Of a DNA stretch of 64,000 nucleotides, positions 58,087 through 64,000 are shown in pieces (position 1 is the first letter of the stretch; the number at the start of each line of letters is the position of its first letter). The DNA comes from Ramlibacter henchirensis (GTDB taxonomy: Bacteria > Pseudomonadota > Gammaproteobacteria > Burkholderiales > Burkholderiaceae_C): assembly GCF_004682015.1 (NCBI RefSeq), contig NZ_SMLM01000001.1, positions 1,984,001 through 2,048,000 of the forward strand, given 5' to 3'. Under the pieces are notes generated by a model. That model saw only the letters and a list, made by a program, of their open reading frames with translations. It did not search any database and was not told the origin of the DNA. The translations under genes were made by a program, and so were the position numbers.

Positions 58087-58845
58087 TCAGCGCACGAAAG
58101 CGTCGTAGCCCGTCTTCAGGATGAGGGCGGTCACGACGATCAGGAACATCACGCGCACGAAACCGGCCCCGTGCCGAAGCGCCAGCCGCGCGCCGATGAC
58201 GCTGCCGGCGATGTTGGCGACGGCCAGCGCCAGCGCGTAGTTCCACCACACGTGGCCCTTCCATGCGAAGAGGCTCAGCGCGGCGAAGTTGGTCGCCGTG
58301 TTGACCAGCTTGGCCGAGGCCGACGCATGCAGGAAGTCGTAGCCCAGCCAGCGCACGAACAGGAAGACGAGGAAGCTGCCGGTGCCCGGCCCGAAGAAGC
58401 CGTCGTAGAAGCCCAGCACGAGGCCGATGCCGCCCGCTGCCAGCGCCTCGGCGCGATGCGACAGCGTGGGTGCGTGGTGCTGGCCCAGGTGCTTCTTGAT
58501 GAACGTGTAGGCCAGAACGGCCAGCAGCACGAAGGGCAGCAGCTTGCGCAGGAAGCCCGGCGAGATCACCGTCACCGCCCAGGCGCCAGCAAAGGCGCCG
58601 ACCAGCCCGCAGAACGCGGCCGGCACCATCGCATGCAAATGCAGCGTGACGCGGCGGCTGAACTGCACTGCCGCGATGGCCGTGCCCCAGACCGCGGCGC
58701 TCTTGTTGATCCCCAGCAGGGTGGCGGGATGCGCGTTGGGGAGGAGGGCGAAGAGCGCCGGCACGAGGATGAGGCCGCCGCCGCCCACGATGGCATCCAC
58801 AAAACCGGCCAGCAGCGAGGCGACCGCCATCCACAGCAATTCCAT
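58087..58845 (-). CDS. TauE/SafE (TSUP) family membrane exporter
   Basis: A 252-residue inner-membrane protein with about eight helices and the repeated TSUP motif: AGFVDAIVGGGGLILVPAL (about 13-31) and GLVLGFYDGFFGPGTGSFLVF (about 138-158). Members export sulfite, sulfoacetate or other organic anions. ATG 58845 gives the standard N-terminus MELLWMAVASLLAGFVDAI. A terminator-like hairpin lies 72-101 bases upstream of the start, which could attenuate transcription. Confidence 0.9.
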   Translation of the reverse strand: MELLWMAVASLLAGFVDAIVGGGGLILVPALFALLPNAHPATLLGINKSAAVWGTAIAAVQFSRRVTLHLHAMVPAAFCGLVGAFAGAWAVTVISPGFLRKLLPFVLLAVLAYTFIKKHLGQHHAPTLSHRAEALAAGGIGLVLGFYDGFFGPGTGSFLVFLFVRWLGYDFLHASASAKLVNTATNFAALSLFAWKGHVWWNYALALAVANIAGSVIGARLALRHGAGFVRVMFLIVVTALILKTGYDAFVR

Positions 58846-58916
58846 TGCGCGGATTGTCGCGCACGCCGTAATGCGGCCTGCGGACGCATGAGCTGGTGCG
58901 GCCGCACAAAAACAAA

Positions 58917-58944
58917 GGGCGCCGGGGTGAGCCGGCGCCCTTTT
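58917..58944 (-). terminator. Terminator-like hairpin upstream of the TauE gene
   Basis: GGGCGCCGG (58917-58925) and CCGGCGCCC (58932-58940) form a perfect 9-bp stem with a 6-base loop; TTTT follows on the + strand and TTTGTTTTTG on the minus strand. Both flanking genes point away from it, so it ends a leader or an independent short transcript. Confidence 0.7.
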
Positions 58945-59186
58945 CAATGCATCTTCGATGCCGCAGCAATCGTTGTGGTGTTCTGTTTTGTCTCCTCGGA
59001 CCCTCGCCCCTGTTGGCGGACTGTGTCCGCCAGCGAGTGGTGGCACTGTAGGCTTGCGCACCTGCTCAGTGCATCGGGATTTTCCCGGCCCAGACACAGG
59101 CGCACGCAAACGACATCGCATGCAATGGCTCAGCTGCACTACGCACTACAGCCTCGCGAGCGGCCGAGCTAAGCGGGCCCCGATGC

Positions 59187-59214
59187 TATAGTGCCCCGAG
59201 GCCCTTCGAGGGCC
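59187..59214 (+). promoter_or_regulatory. -10 element and 5' hairpin ahead of the outer-membrane-like gene
   Basis: TATAGT (59187-59192) is followed by GGCCC-TTCGA-GGGCC (59200-59214), so the RNA would begin with or close to this hairpin. The gene starts about 90 bases further on. A hairpin at the 5' end can protect mRNA from decay; GGTTTT after it could also make it a weak terminator. Confidence 0.4.
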
Positions 59215-59305
59215 GGTTTTACATCAGGGTTCATGCAAGCGAGAACTGGATCGGCTCCCACCGCAGCCGCGCACGAGACGAGCTGCCGCATCAGGGGAGA
59301 GGCCA

Positions 59306-60154
59306 GTGCAGCCACCCGCAGGAACTGAATCCTTTCGCATTCCCGCGCTGAGCCGTTCGTTAGCAATTGCGGCGATCGGCTTGGCGGCCCTCCAGGTTCA
59401 GGCGCAACTCACGGTGCCCTCCGAGCCGGCGCTCACCGGCTCGCTGGGCCTGACCTACCGCAGGCTGATCGAGACCGCGCCCTCGGGCGCGAGGCTGCTG
59501 ACCGAACGCGGCCCCATGCTTCAGCTGCAGCTGCAGGCCGTGCGCCCGCTCGCGGATGGCGGCGCCCTCGGTCTGCGGGGCACGTTCATCGGGGGCGACC
59601 TCGATTACGACGGGCAGACCCAGGCGGGCGTGCCGCTGACCACCCGCACGCGCCAGGGCGAATCGGGCGCCGACCTGATGTGGCGTCCGCATGCGCCGGC
59701 GCCTTGGGGCGAGGGCTGGCTCACGCTGGGCTTGCTGGCCAACCGGCGCGTGATCGAAAGCACGCCGATCGCCGGCGGGCTCGATGAAGTCTCCACCGCG
59801 GCGATGGCAGGCCTGCGCTGGCGCAGTCCGCAACTTGCGCCCGCGAGCGGATGGAACGCGCGCGTCGAAGCCGAAGCCCGCGTGAGCGTCTGGCACCGCC
59901 TGGACGTGGACTTCTACGGCGTGCTCGACAGGACGCACTTCGAGGGCGCGCGCAAGCGGATGCTGGTTGCGCGGCTGCTCGCCTCGCCGGCGGATTCGCC
60001 GTGGGAATGGGGCCTCGAGTGGAGCGGCCTGTGGCAGCCGGCCAGCAAGGCCGTGGGCGTGTCGCGCGGCGGCGCGCCGTTGGCGGGCACCACGGTGCGG
60101 CAGCCCGAACTCTCCACGCGCGACGTCACGCTGCGCGTCGGCCGCAGCTTCTAG
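59306..60154 (+). CDS. Hypothetical outer-membrane beta-barrel-like protein
   Basis: A 282-residue exported protein with a signal peptide (LAIAAIGLAALQVQAQ, cleavage about residue 34). The rest has alternating beta-strand patterns (GSLGLTYRRLIETA, MLQLQLQAVRPL, ALGLRGTFIGGDLDYDG, GWLTLGLLANRRVIES) and ends in Phe (RVGRSF), the usual C-terminal residue of outer-membrane barrels. I do not recognise a named family. The start is GTG 59306 after GGGGAGAGG. Its TAG stop overlaps the TAG of the convergent GMC gene as CTAG. Confidence 0.7.
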   Translation: MQPPAGTESFRIPALSRSLAIAAIGLAALQVQAQLTVPSEPALTGSLGLTYRRLIETAPSGARLLTERGPMLQLQLQAVRPLADGGALGLRGTFIGGDLDYDGQTQAGVPLTTRTRQGESGADLMWRPHAPAPWGEGWLTLGLLANRRVIESTPIAGGLDEVSTAAMAGLRWRSPQLAPASGWNARVEAEARVSVWHRLDVDFYGVLDRTHFEGARKRMLVARLLASPADSPWEWGLEWSGLWQPASKAVGVSRGGAPLAGTTVRQPELSTRDVTLRVGRSF

Positions 60155-61782
60155 ACCCGCGCTTCACCCAGCACCCACTCGGCGGCCTTCTCCGCCATCA
60201 TCAGCGTGGGCGAGTTGGTGTTGCCGCTGGTGATCGTGGGCATCGCGCCGGCATCGACGACACGCAGCCCCGCCACGCCGCGCACGAGCATGCGCGAGTC
60301 CAGCACCGCCATCGGATCGTCGTCGCGTCCCATCCTCGTCGTGCCGACCGGATGGAAGATCGTCGTGGCGATGTCGCCGGCGAGGCGCGCCAGTTCCTCG
60401 TCGCTCTGGTACTGCACGCCGGGACGCCACTCCTCGGGCTTGAACTTCGCCAGCGCGGGTTGGGCGCAGATGCGGCGGGTCAGGCGCAGCGACTGCGCCG
60501 CGACGTGGCGGTCCTGCGGCGTGCTCAGGTAGTTGGGCGCGATGGCGGGCGCGTCCTCGAAGCGCGGGCTGCGGATGCGAACGAAGCCGCGGCTCGTGGG
60601 ATTCAGGTTGCAGACGCTCGCGGTGAACGCGTTGAACGGGTGCAGCGGCTCGCCGAAAGCATCCAGGCTGAGCGGCTGCACGTGGTATTCGAGATCCGGG
60701 TAGGGCTTGTCCGGCGAGCTGCGCGTGAACGCGCCCAGCTGCGAAGGCGCCATGCTCATCGGGCCGCTGCGCATCAGCGCGTACTGCAGGCCGATGCGCG
60801 CCTTGCCGTGCCAGCTGTTGGCCAGCGTGTTGAGCGTCTTGACGCCCTGCACCTTGAACACCGCGCGGATCTGCAGGTGGTCCTGCAGGTTCTCGCCCAC
60901 GCCCGGCAGGTCCTGGAGCACCTCGATGCCATGCCGCTGCAGCAGCGCGCCGGGCCCGATGCCCGACAGCTGCAGCAACTGCGGTGAGCCGATGCTCCCC
61001 GCGCAGAGCAGCACCTCGGAGCTGGCACGCGCCTGCACGAGTTCGTTGCCCGTCCAGACTTCCGCGCCCTCGCAACGCAGCGCGCCATCGGCGCCGCGCA
61101 CGATGTGCAGCCGTTTCACGTGAGCGTTGGTCCACATCTCGAAATTCGGGCGCCCGTAGCAGATCGGCCGCAGGAAGGCCTTGGCCGTGTTCCAGCGCCA
61201 GCCGCGGCGCTGGTTGACCTGGAAGTAGCCCACGCCTTCGTTGTCGCCGCGGTTGAAGTCCTCGGTGTGCGGGATGCCGGCCTGCTGCGCCGCCTGGGCA
61301 AAGGCGTCCAGGATGTCCCAGCGCAGGCGCTGGCGCTCCACGCGCCACTCGCCCCCGACGCCGTGCACCTCGTCCTCGCCCTTGTAGTAGTCCTCGTGCT
61401 TCCTGAAGAAGGGCAGGACGTGCTGCCAGCGCCAGTTGGCGTCCCCGGTGACCTCGGCCCAGTGGTCGTAGTCGCGCGACTGGCCGCGCATGTAGATCAT
61501 CCCGTTGATGCTGGAGCAGCCACCCAGCGTCTTGCCGCGCGGGTAGCGCAGCTGGCGGCCGTTGAGGCCTTCGTCGGGCTCGGTCCTGTACAGCCAGTCG
61601 GTGCGCGGGTTGCCGATGCAGTACAGGTAGCCCACCGGGATGTGGATCCAGTGGTAGTCGTCCTTGCTGCCGGCTTCGATCAGCAGCACGCGCTTGGAAG
61701 GATCGCGCGAGAGGCGGTTGGCCAGCAGGCAGCCGGCCGTGCCGGCGCCGATGATGATGTAGTCGAAGGTGGTGTCGCTCAC
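60151..61782 (-). CDS. GMC-family FAD oxidoreductase (choline/alcohol dehydrogenase-like)
   Basis: A 543-residue flavoprotein. The FAD motif is YIIIGAGTAGCLLANRLSRD (8-27), the GMC signatures are GRQLRYPRGKTLGGCSSINGMIYMRG and GSIGSPQLLQLSGIGP, and the C-terminal block is FHPVGTTRMG followed by DAGAMPTITSGNTNSPTLMMAEKAA with the catalytic His/Asn pair. It resembles choline dehydrogenase and related alcohol dehydrogenases; no betaine genes are adjacent, so the substrate is open. It follows mmsA by nine bases and is probably co-transcribed. Confidence 0.9.
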   Translation of the reverse strand: MSDTTFDYIIIGAGTAGCLLANRLSRDPSKRVLLIEAGSKDDYHWIHIPVGYLYCIGNPRTDWLYRTEPDEGLNGRQLRYPRGKTLGGCSSINGMIYMRGQSRDYDHWAEVTGDANWRWQHVLPFFRKHEDYYKGEDEVHGVGGEWRVERQRLRWDILDAFAQAAQQAGIPHTEDFNRGDNEGVGYFQVNQRRGWRWNTAKAFLRPICYGRPNFEMWTNAHVKRLHIVRGADGALRCEGAEVWTGNELVQARASSEVLLCAGSIGSPQLLQLSGIGPGALLQRHGIEVLQDLPGVGENLQDHLQIRAVFKVQGVKTLNTLANSWHGKARIGLQYALMRSGPMSMAPSQLGAFTRSSPDKPYPDLEYHVQPLSLDAFGEPLHPFNAFTASVCNLNPTSRGFVRIRSPRFEDAPAIAPNYLSTPQDRHVAAQSLRLTRRICAQPALAKFKPEEWRPGVQYQSDEELARLAGDIATTIFHPVGTTRMGRDDDPMAVLDSRMLVRGVAGLRVVDAGAMPTITSGNTNSPTLMMAEKAAEWVLGEARV

Positions 61783-61791
61783 CCGCTCAGC

Positions 61792-63333
61792 TTACTTTGC
61801 CGTGGGCATCACGAACTCCGCACCTTTCCCGATGCTCTCCGGCCAGCGCTGCATGATCGACTTCTGCTTGGTGTAGAAGCGCACGCCTTCCTCGCCGTAC
61901 GCGTGCATGTCGCCGAACAGGCTCTTCTTCCAGCCGCCGAAGCCGTGCCACGCCATCGGCACCGGGATCGGGACGTTCACGCCCACCATGCCCACCTGCA
62001 CGCGCCGCGAGAACTCGCGCGCCGTGTTGCCGTCTCGCGTGAACAGCGACACGCCGTTGCCGTACTCGTGCGAGTTGATCAGCTGCACCGCGGCCGCGAG
62101 GTCCTTGACGCGGACGCAACCGAGCACCGGGCCGAAGATCTCTTCCTTGTAGATCTTCATGTCCGGCGTGACGTTGTCGAACAGCGTGCCGCCCATCCAG
62201 AAACCGTTGTCGCAGCCGGCGCCGGCCTTCGCGCCCTGGAACGACCGCCCATCCACCACCAGCTTGGCGCCCTCGTTGACGCCGTGGCCGATGTAGCCGG
62301 CGATGCGCTCGTGCGCCACCTTGCTCACGATCGGCCCCATCTCGGCGTCCATCTCGGTGCCGTTCTTGATCTTCAGCTGCTGGGTCCGCTTGGCCAGCAG
62401 CGGCAGGATCTTGTCGGCCGCCTCGCCCACCAGCACGCCCAGCGAGATCGCCATGCAGCGCTCGCCGGCCGAGCCGAAGGCCGAGCCGATCAGCGCATCC
62501 ACCGCCTGGTCGAGGTCGGCGTCAGGCATGACCACCATGTGGTTCTTGGCGCCGCCCAGTGCCTGCACGCGCTTGCCGTGGCGCGCGCCGGTCTCGTAGA
62601 TCTTCTGCGCGATGGTGGTGGACCCCACGAAGGAGATCGCCTTGACGTCCGGGTGCTCCAGCAGCGCGTCGACCGCGTCCTTGTCGCCCTGCACGACGCT
62701 GAACACGCCGTCGGGGAGACCCGCTTCCTTCAGCAGCCTGGCCATCATGAGCGAAGGCGTCGGGTCCAGCGGGCTGGGCTTGAGCACGAAGCAGTTGCCC
62801 GCCGCGATGGCCACCGGGTACATCCACATCGGAACCATGCAGGGGAAGTTGAACGGCGTGATGCCCGCCACCACGCCCAGCGGCTGGCGCATCGTCCAGT
62901 TGTCGATGCCGGTGGAGACCTGGTCGGTGTACTGGCCCTTGAGCAACTGCGGGATGCCGCAGGCGAACTCGACGATGTCAATGCCGCGCGTGACCTCGCC
63001 CTGGGCGTCGGTGAAGACCTTGCCGTGTTCGGCGGTGATGGCGCGGGCCAGCTCGTCGCGGTGCTTGTTGAGCAGCTCCAGGAACTTGAACATCACGCGC
63101 GCGCGGCGGATCGGCGGCGTGTCGGCCCAGGCCGGGAAGGCGGCCTGCGCGCTGGCCACGGCCCTGGCGACTTCGGCGCTGCTGGCCAGTGCCACCTTGC
63201 CGGTGACCTGGCCGGTGGCGGGGTTGAAGACGTCGGCGCTGCGGCCGCTCTGGCCGGGGACCACGCGGCCGTCGATCCAGTGGTCGATCGAGGTCACGGC
63301 GCCGGCGGTGCGGGTGGAATCGGGTGCGTTCAT
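61792..63333 (-). CDS. mmsA: Methylmalonate-semialdehyde dehydrogenase (CoA-acylating)
   Basis: A 513-residue aldehyde dehydrogenase. The catalytic cysteine is C293 in [11 protein letters not shown], and the substrate-pocket segment [29 protein letters not shown] (159-187) is specific to the CoA-acylating MMSDH group, which makes propionyl-CoA or acetyl-CoA from methylmalonate or malonate semialdehyde in valine, inositol and beta-alanine breakdown. With the GMC oxidoreductase downstream it forms a two-gene unit for an alcohol-to-acyl-CoA route, by inference. Confidence 0.94.
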   Translation of the reverse strand: MNAPDSTRTAGAVTSIDHWIDGRVVPGQSGRSADVFNPATGQVTGKVALASSAEVARAVASAQAAFPAWADTPPIRRARVMFKFLELLNKHRDELARAITAEHGKVFTDAQGEVTRGIDIVEFACGIPQLLKGQYTDQVSTGIDNWTMRQPLGVVAGITPFNFPCMVPMWMYPVAIAAGNCFVLKPSPLDPTPSLMMARLLKEAGLPDGVFSVVQGDKDAVDALLEHPDVKAISFVGSTTIAQKIYETGARHGKRVQALGGAKNHMVVMPDADLDQAVDALIGSAFGSAGERCMAISLGVLVGEAADKILPLLAKRTQQLKIKNGTEMDAEMGPIVSKVAHERIAGYIGHGVNEGAKLVVDGRSFQGAKAGAGCDNGFWMGGTLFDNVTPDMKIYKEEIFGPVLGCVRVKDLAAAVQLINSHEYGNGVSLFTRDGNTAREFSRRVQVGMVGVNVPIPVPMAWHGFGGWKKSLFGDMHAYGEEGVRFYTKQKSIMQRWPESIGKGAEFVMPTAK

Positions 63334-63459
63334 GGTCGTTCTGGAGCGGGGTCTCGGAACCTGCCAGTCTACGGCGGCGCCGGAAGGGCCGCCATTCGGC
63401 CCCGGCGCAGCCCCGTTCCAAGAGGGACTGCCTTAGCATTGCAAGTTCCCAAGTAACTC

Positions 63460-64000
63460 ATGCAGGAAGCCACGACGCCCCGCCTCGAAACCCCCGCCGG
63501 GGGCGGCGCGAAGGCGAGGGTGCTGGGCCAGTGGACGGCCGCGCAGTTCGCCCGGCCGGGCCTGCTCGAGCAATTGCGCAAGAGCCTGGCGCGCTTCGGC
63601 CCAGGCGCCGCCTGGGACCTGCGCGGGGCCGAACAGCTGGATCACGTCGGCGCCCAGCTGCTCTGGGACCACTGGGGCGGCCGGCGGCCGCCCCAGTTGC
63701 AGCTGTTGCCGGCGCACAGCGCGGTGCTGCAGCGCGTCGAGCAGTTCGCCGCCGCACCGCCGCGGCGCGAGCGGCGCGACTGGCGCGGCCGCTATCTCGC
63801 GCTGGGCGAAGCGGTGCTGGAGAAAACCAACCAGCTGCGCGGTTTCGTGCGGCTGACCGGCCAGCTGGCGATCGACGCCCTGCGGCTTGCGCGCGCGCCG
63901 CACGAAGGTCCCTGGCGCGATTTCTCCGGCCACCTGTACCACATCGGCGCGACGGCCTTGCCCATCACGGCGCTGGTCGGCTTCCTGATCGGCGTGGTGC
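63460..64000 (+). CDS. STAS-domain MlaE-type ABC transporter permease (partial)
   Basis: The open frame starts at ATG 63460 and runs off the end of the window (about 180 residues seen). An N-terminal STAS-like domain (VLGQWTAAQFARPGLLEQLR, WDLRGAEQLDHVGAQLLWDHWGG, about 20-75) is followed by the beginning of an MlaE permease (GQLAIDALRLARAP, GHLYHIGATALPITALVGFLIG). Such fusions belong to lipid or organic-solvent transport systems with MlaF ATPase and MlaD-type MCE proteins, which should lie downstream. mmsA is divergent. Confidence 0.88.
   Translation, partial: MQEATTPRLETPAGGGAKARVLGQWTAAQFARPGLLEQLRKSLARFGPGAAWDLRGAEQLDHVGAQLLWDHWGGRRPPQLQLLPAHSAVLQRVEQFAAAPPRRERRDWRGRYLALGEAVLEKTNQLRGFVRLTGQLAIDALRLARAPHEGPWRDFSGHLYHIGATALPITALVGFLIGVV

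Larger units (their letters stand above)
58846..59305. other. 460-base region without a protein gene, rich in hairpins
   Basis: This divergent gap holds a terminator-shaped hairpin (58917-58940), a perfect stem TGGCGGAC-TGT-GTCCGCCA (59014-59032) and a hairpin just after a -10 element (59200-59214). On the minus strand GAGGAGACAAAAC near 58991-59005 resembles a ribosome-binding site without a following start codon. No conserved protein frame or known RNA family is recognised. It could carry a leader of the TauE gene, a small RNA, or a decayed gene. Confidence 0.5.

Noticed and set aside
58950..59160. 6S, SRP or other known structural RNA
   Set aside because: I could not match the conserved cores of 6S or 4.5S RNA on either strand.
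61105..63456. A 783-codon open frame on the + strand
   Set aside because: It is antisense to the GMC oxidoreductase and mmsA genes, both of which have complete catalytic motifs; its composition (Arg, Gly, His, Val rich) is typical of a shadow frame.

Overview
This is a GC-rich (roughly 68-70%) chromosomal window from a betaproteobacterium, most likely a Comamonadaceae member of the Ramlibacter/Variovorax/Acidovorax type. That reading rests on the gene content (PhaM, a DUF3567 protein, a Bug/TctC binding protein, otsB-GH15-otsA), on the gene order recG-oxyR, and on a short intergenic repeat with a GCCCCC-cga-GGGGGC core. I see no prophage, intact insertion sequence, CRISPR array or rRNA. Most of the window is ordinary housekeeping DNA with short gaps; accessory features lie mainly at 5.7-9.3 kb, 20-21.5 kb and 26.6-30.4 kb.

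Layout. 0-5.7 kb: a lipoprotein that resembles an SGNH hydrolase without its catalytic residues, a SemiSWEET gene coupled to dacB, the tsaB-rimI-uracil glycosylase operon, and a glycosyltransferase. 5.8-9.3 kb: a large orphan filamentous-haemagglutinin-like exoprotein with dyad sequences upstream. 9.3-18.8 kb: glcD, a frameshifted LysR regulator, purU, a DUF4197 protein, a beta-alanine:pyruvate-type aminotransferase, a ChaN-like lipoprotein, an AbrB-type membrane protein, a DUF3567 protein, a probably frameshifted DUF3108 gene and an IclR regulator. 18.9-21.5 kb: a fumarylacetoacetate-hydrolase-family gene, a lower-GC beta-propeller lipoprotein, and a decayed second copy of the 3' end of the hydrolase gene followed by a degenerate palindromic repeat. 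21.5-25.6 kb: the trehalose operon otsB-GH15-otsA.

25.7-32.5 kb: an enoyl-CoA hydratase, then a probable copper-handling cluster (small Cys protein, TonB-dependent receptor, YcnI/DUF1775 protein, PCuAC chaperone), then phaM overlapping a FIST-domain sensor gene. 32.5-42.1 kb: tgt-queA (queuosine), recG-oxyR, a DyP peroxidase, ubiA, proC and glpD. 42.2-51.4 kb: the spc and alpha ribosomal operons from rplN to rplQ, with a strong promoter, a long structured leader and several hairpins in the gaps around rpsD and rpoA, followed by an initiator tRNA gene and a clear terminator. 51.5-64 kb: a hotdog dehydratase, a Rieske oxygenase with a Bug binding protein and a divergent LysR regulator, a small lipoprotein, tRNA-Arg(CCG), a dihaem cytochrome c, a TauE/SafE exporter with a terminator-like hairpin ahead of its start, an outer-membrane-like protein, a GMC oxidoreductase, mmsA, and the beginning of a STAS-MlaE type ABC permease.

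The observations I rate highest are the structured leader of the spc operon (42190-42363), the pair of near-identical hairpins on either side of rpoA, the phaM-FIST gene pair, the copper cluster, the interrupted hydrolase duplication, and the terminator-like element ahead of the TauE gene. Two genes (LysR at 10.8-11.8 kb and DUF3108 at 17.1-18.05 kb) carry apparent single frameshifts that may be real decay or sequence errors.
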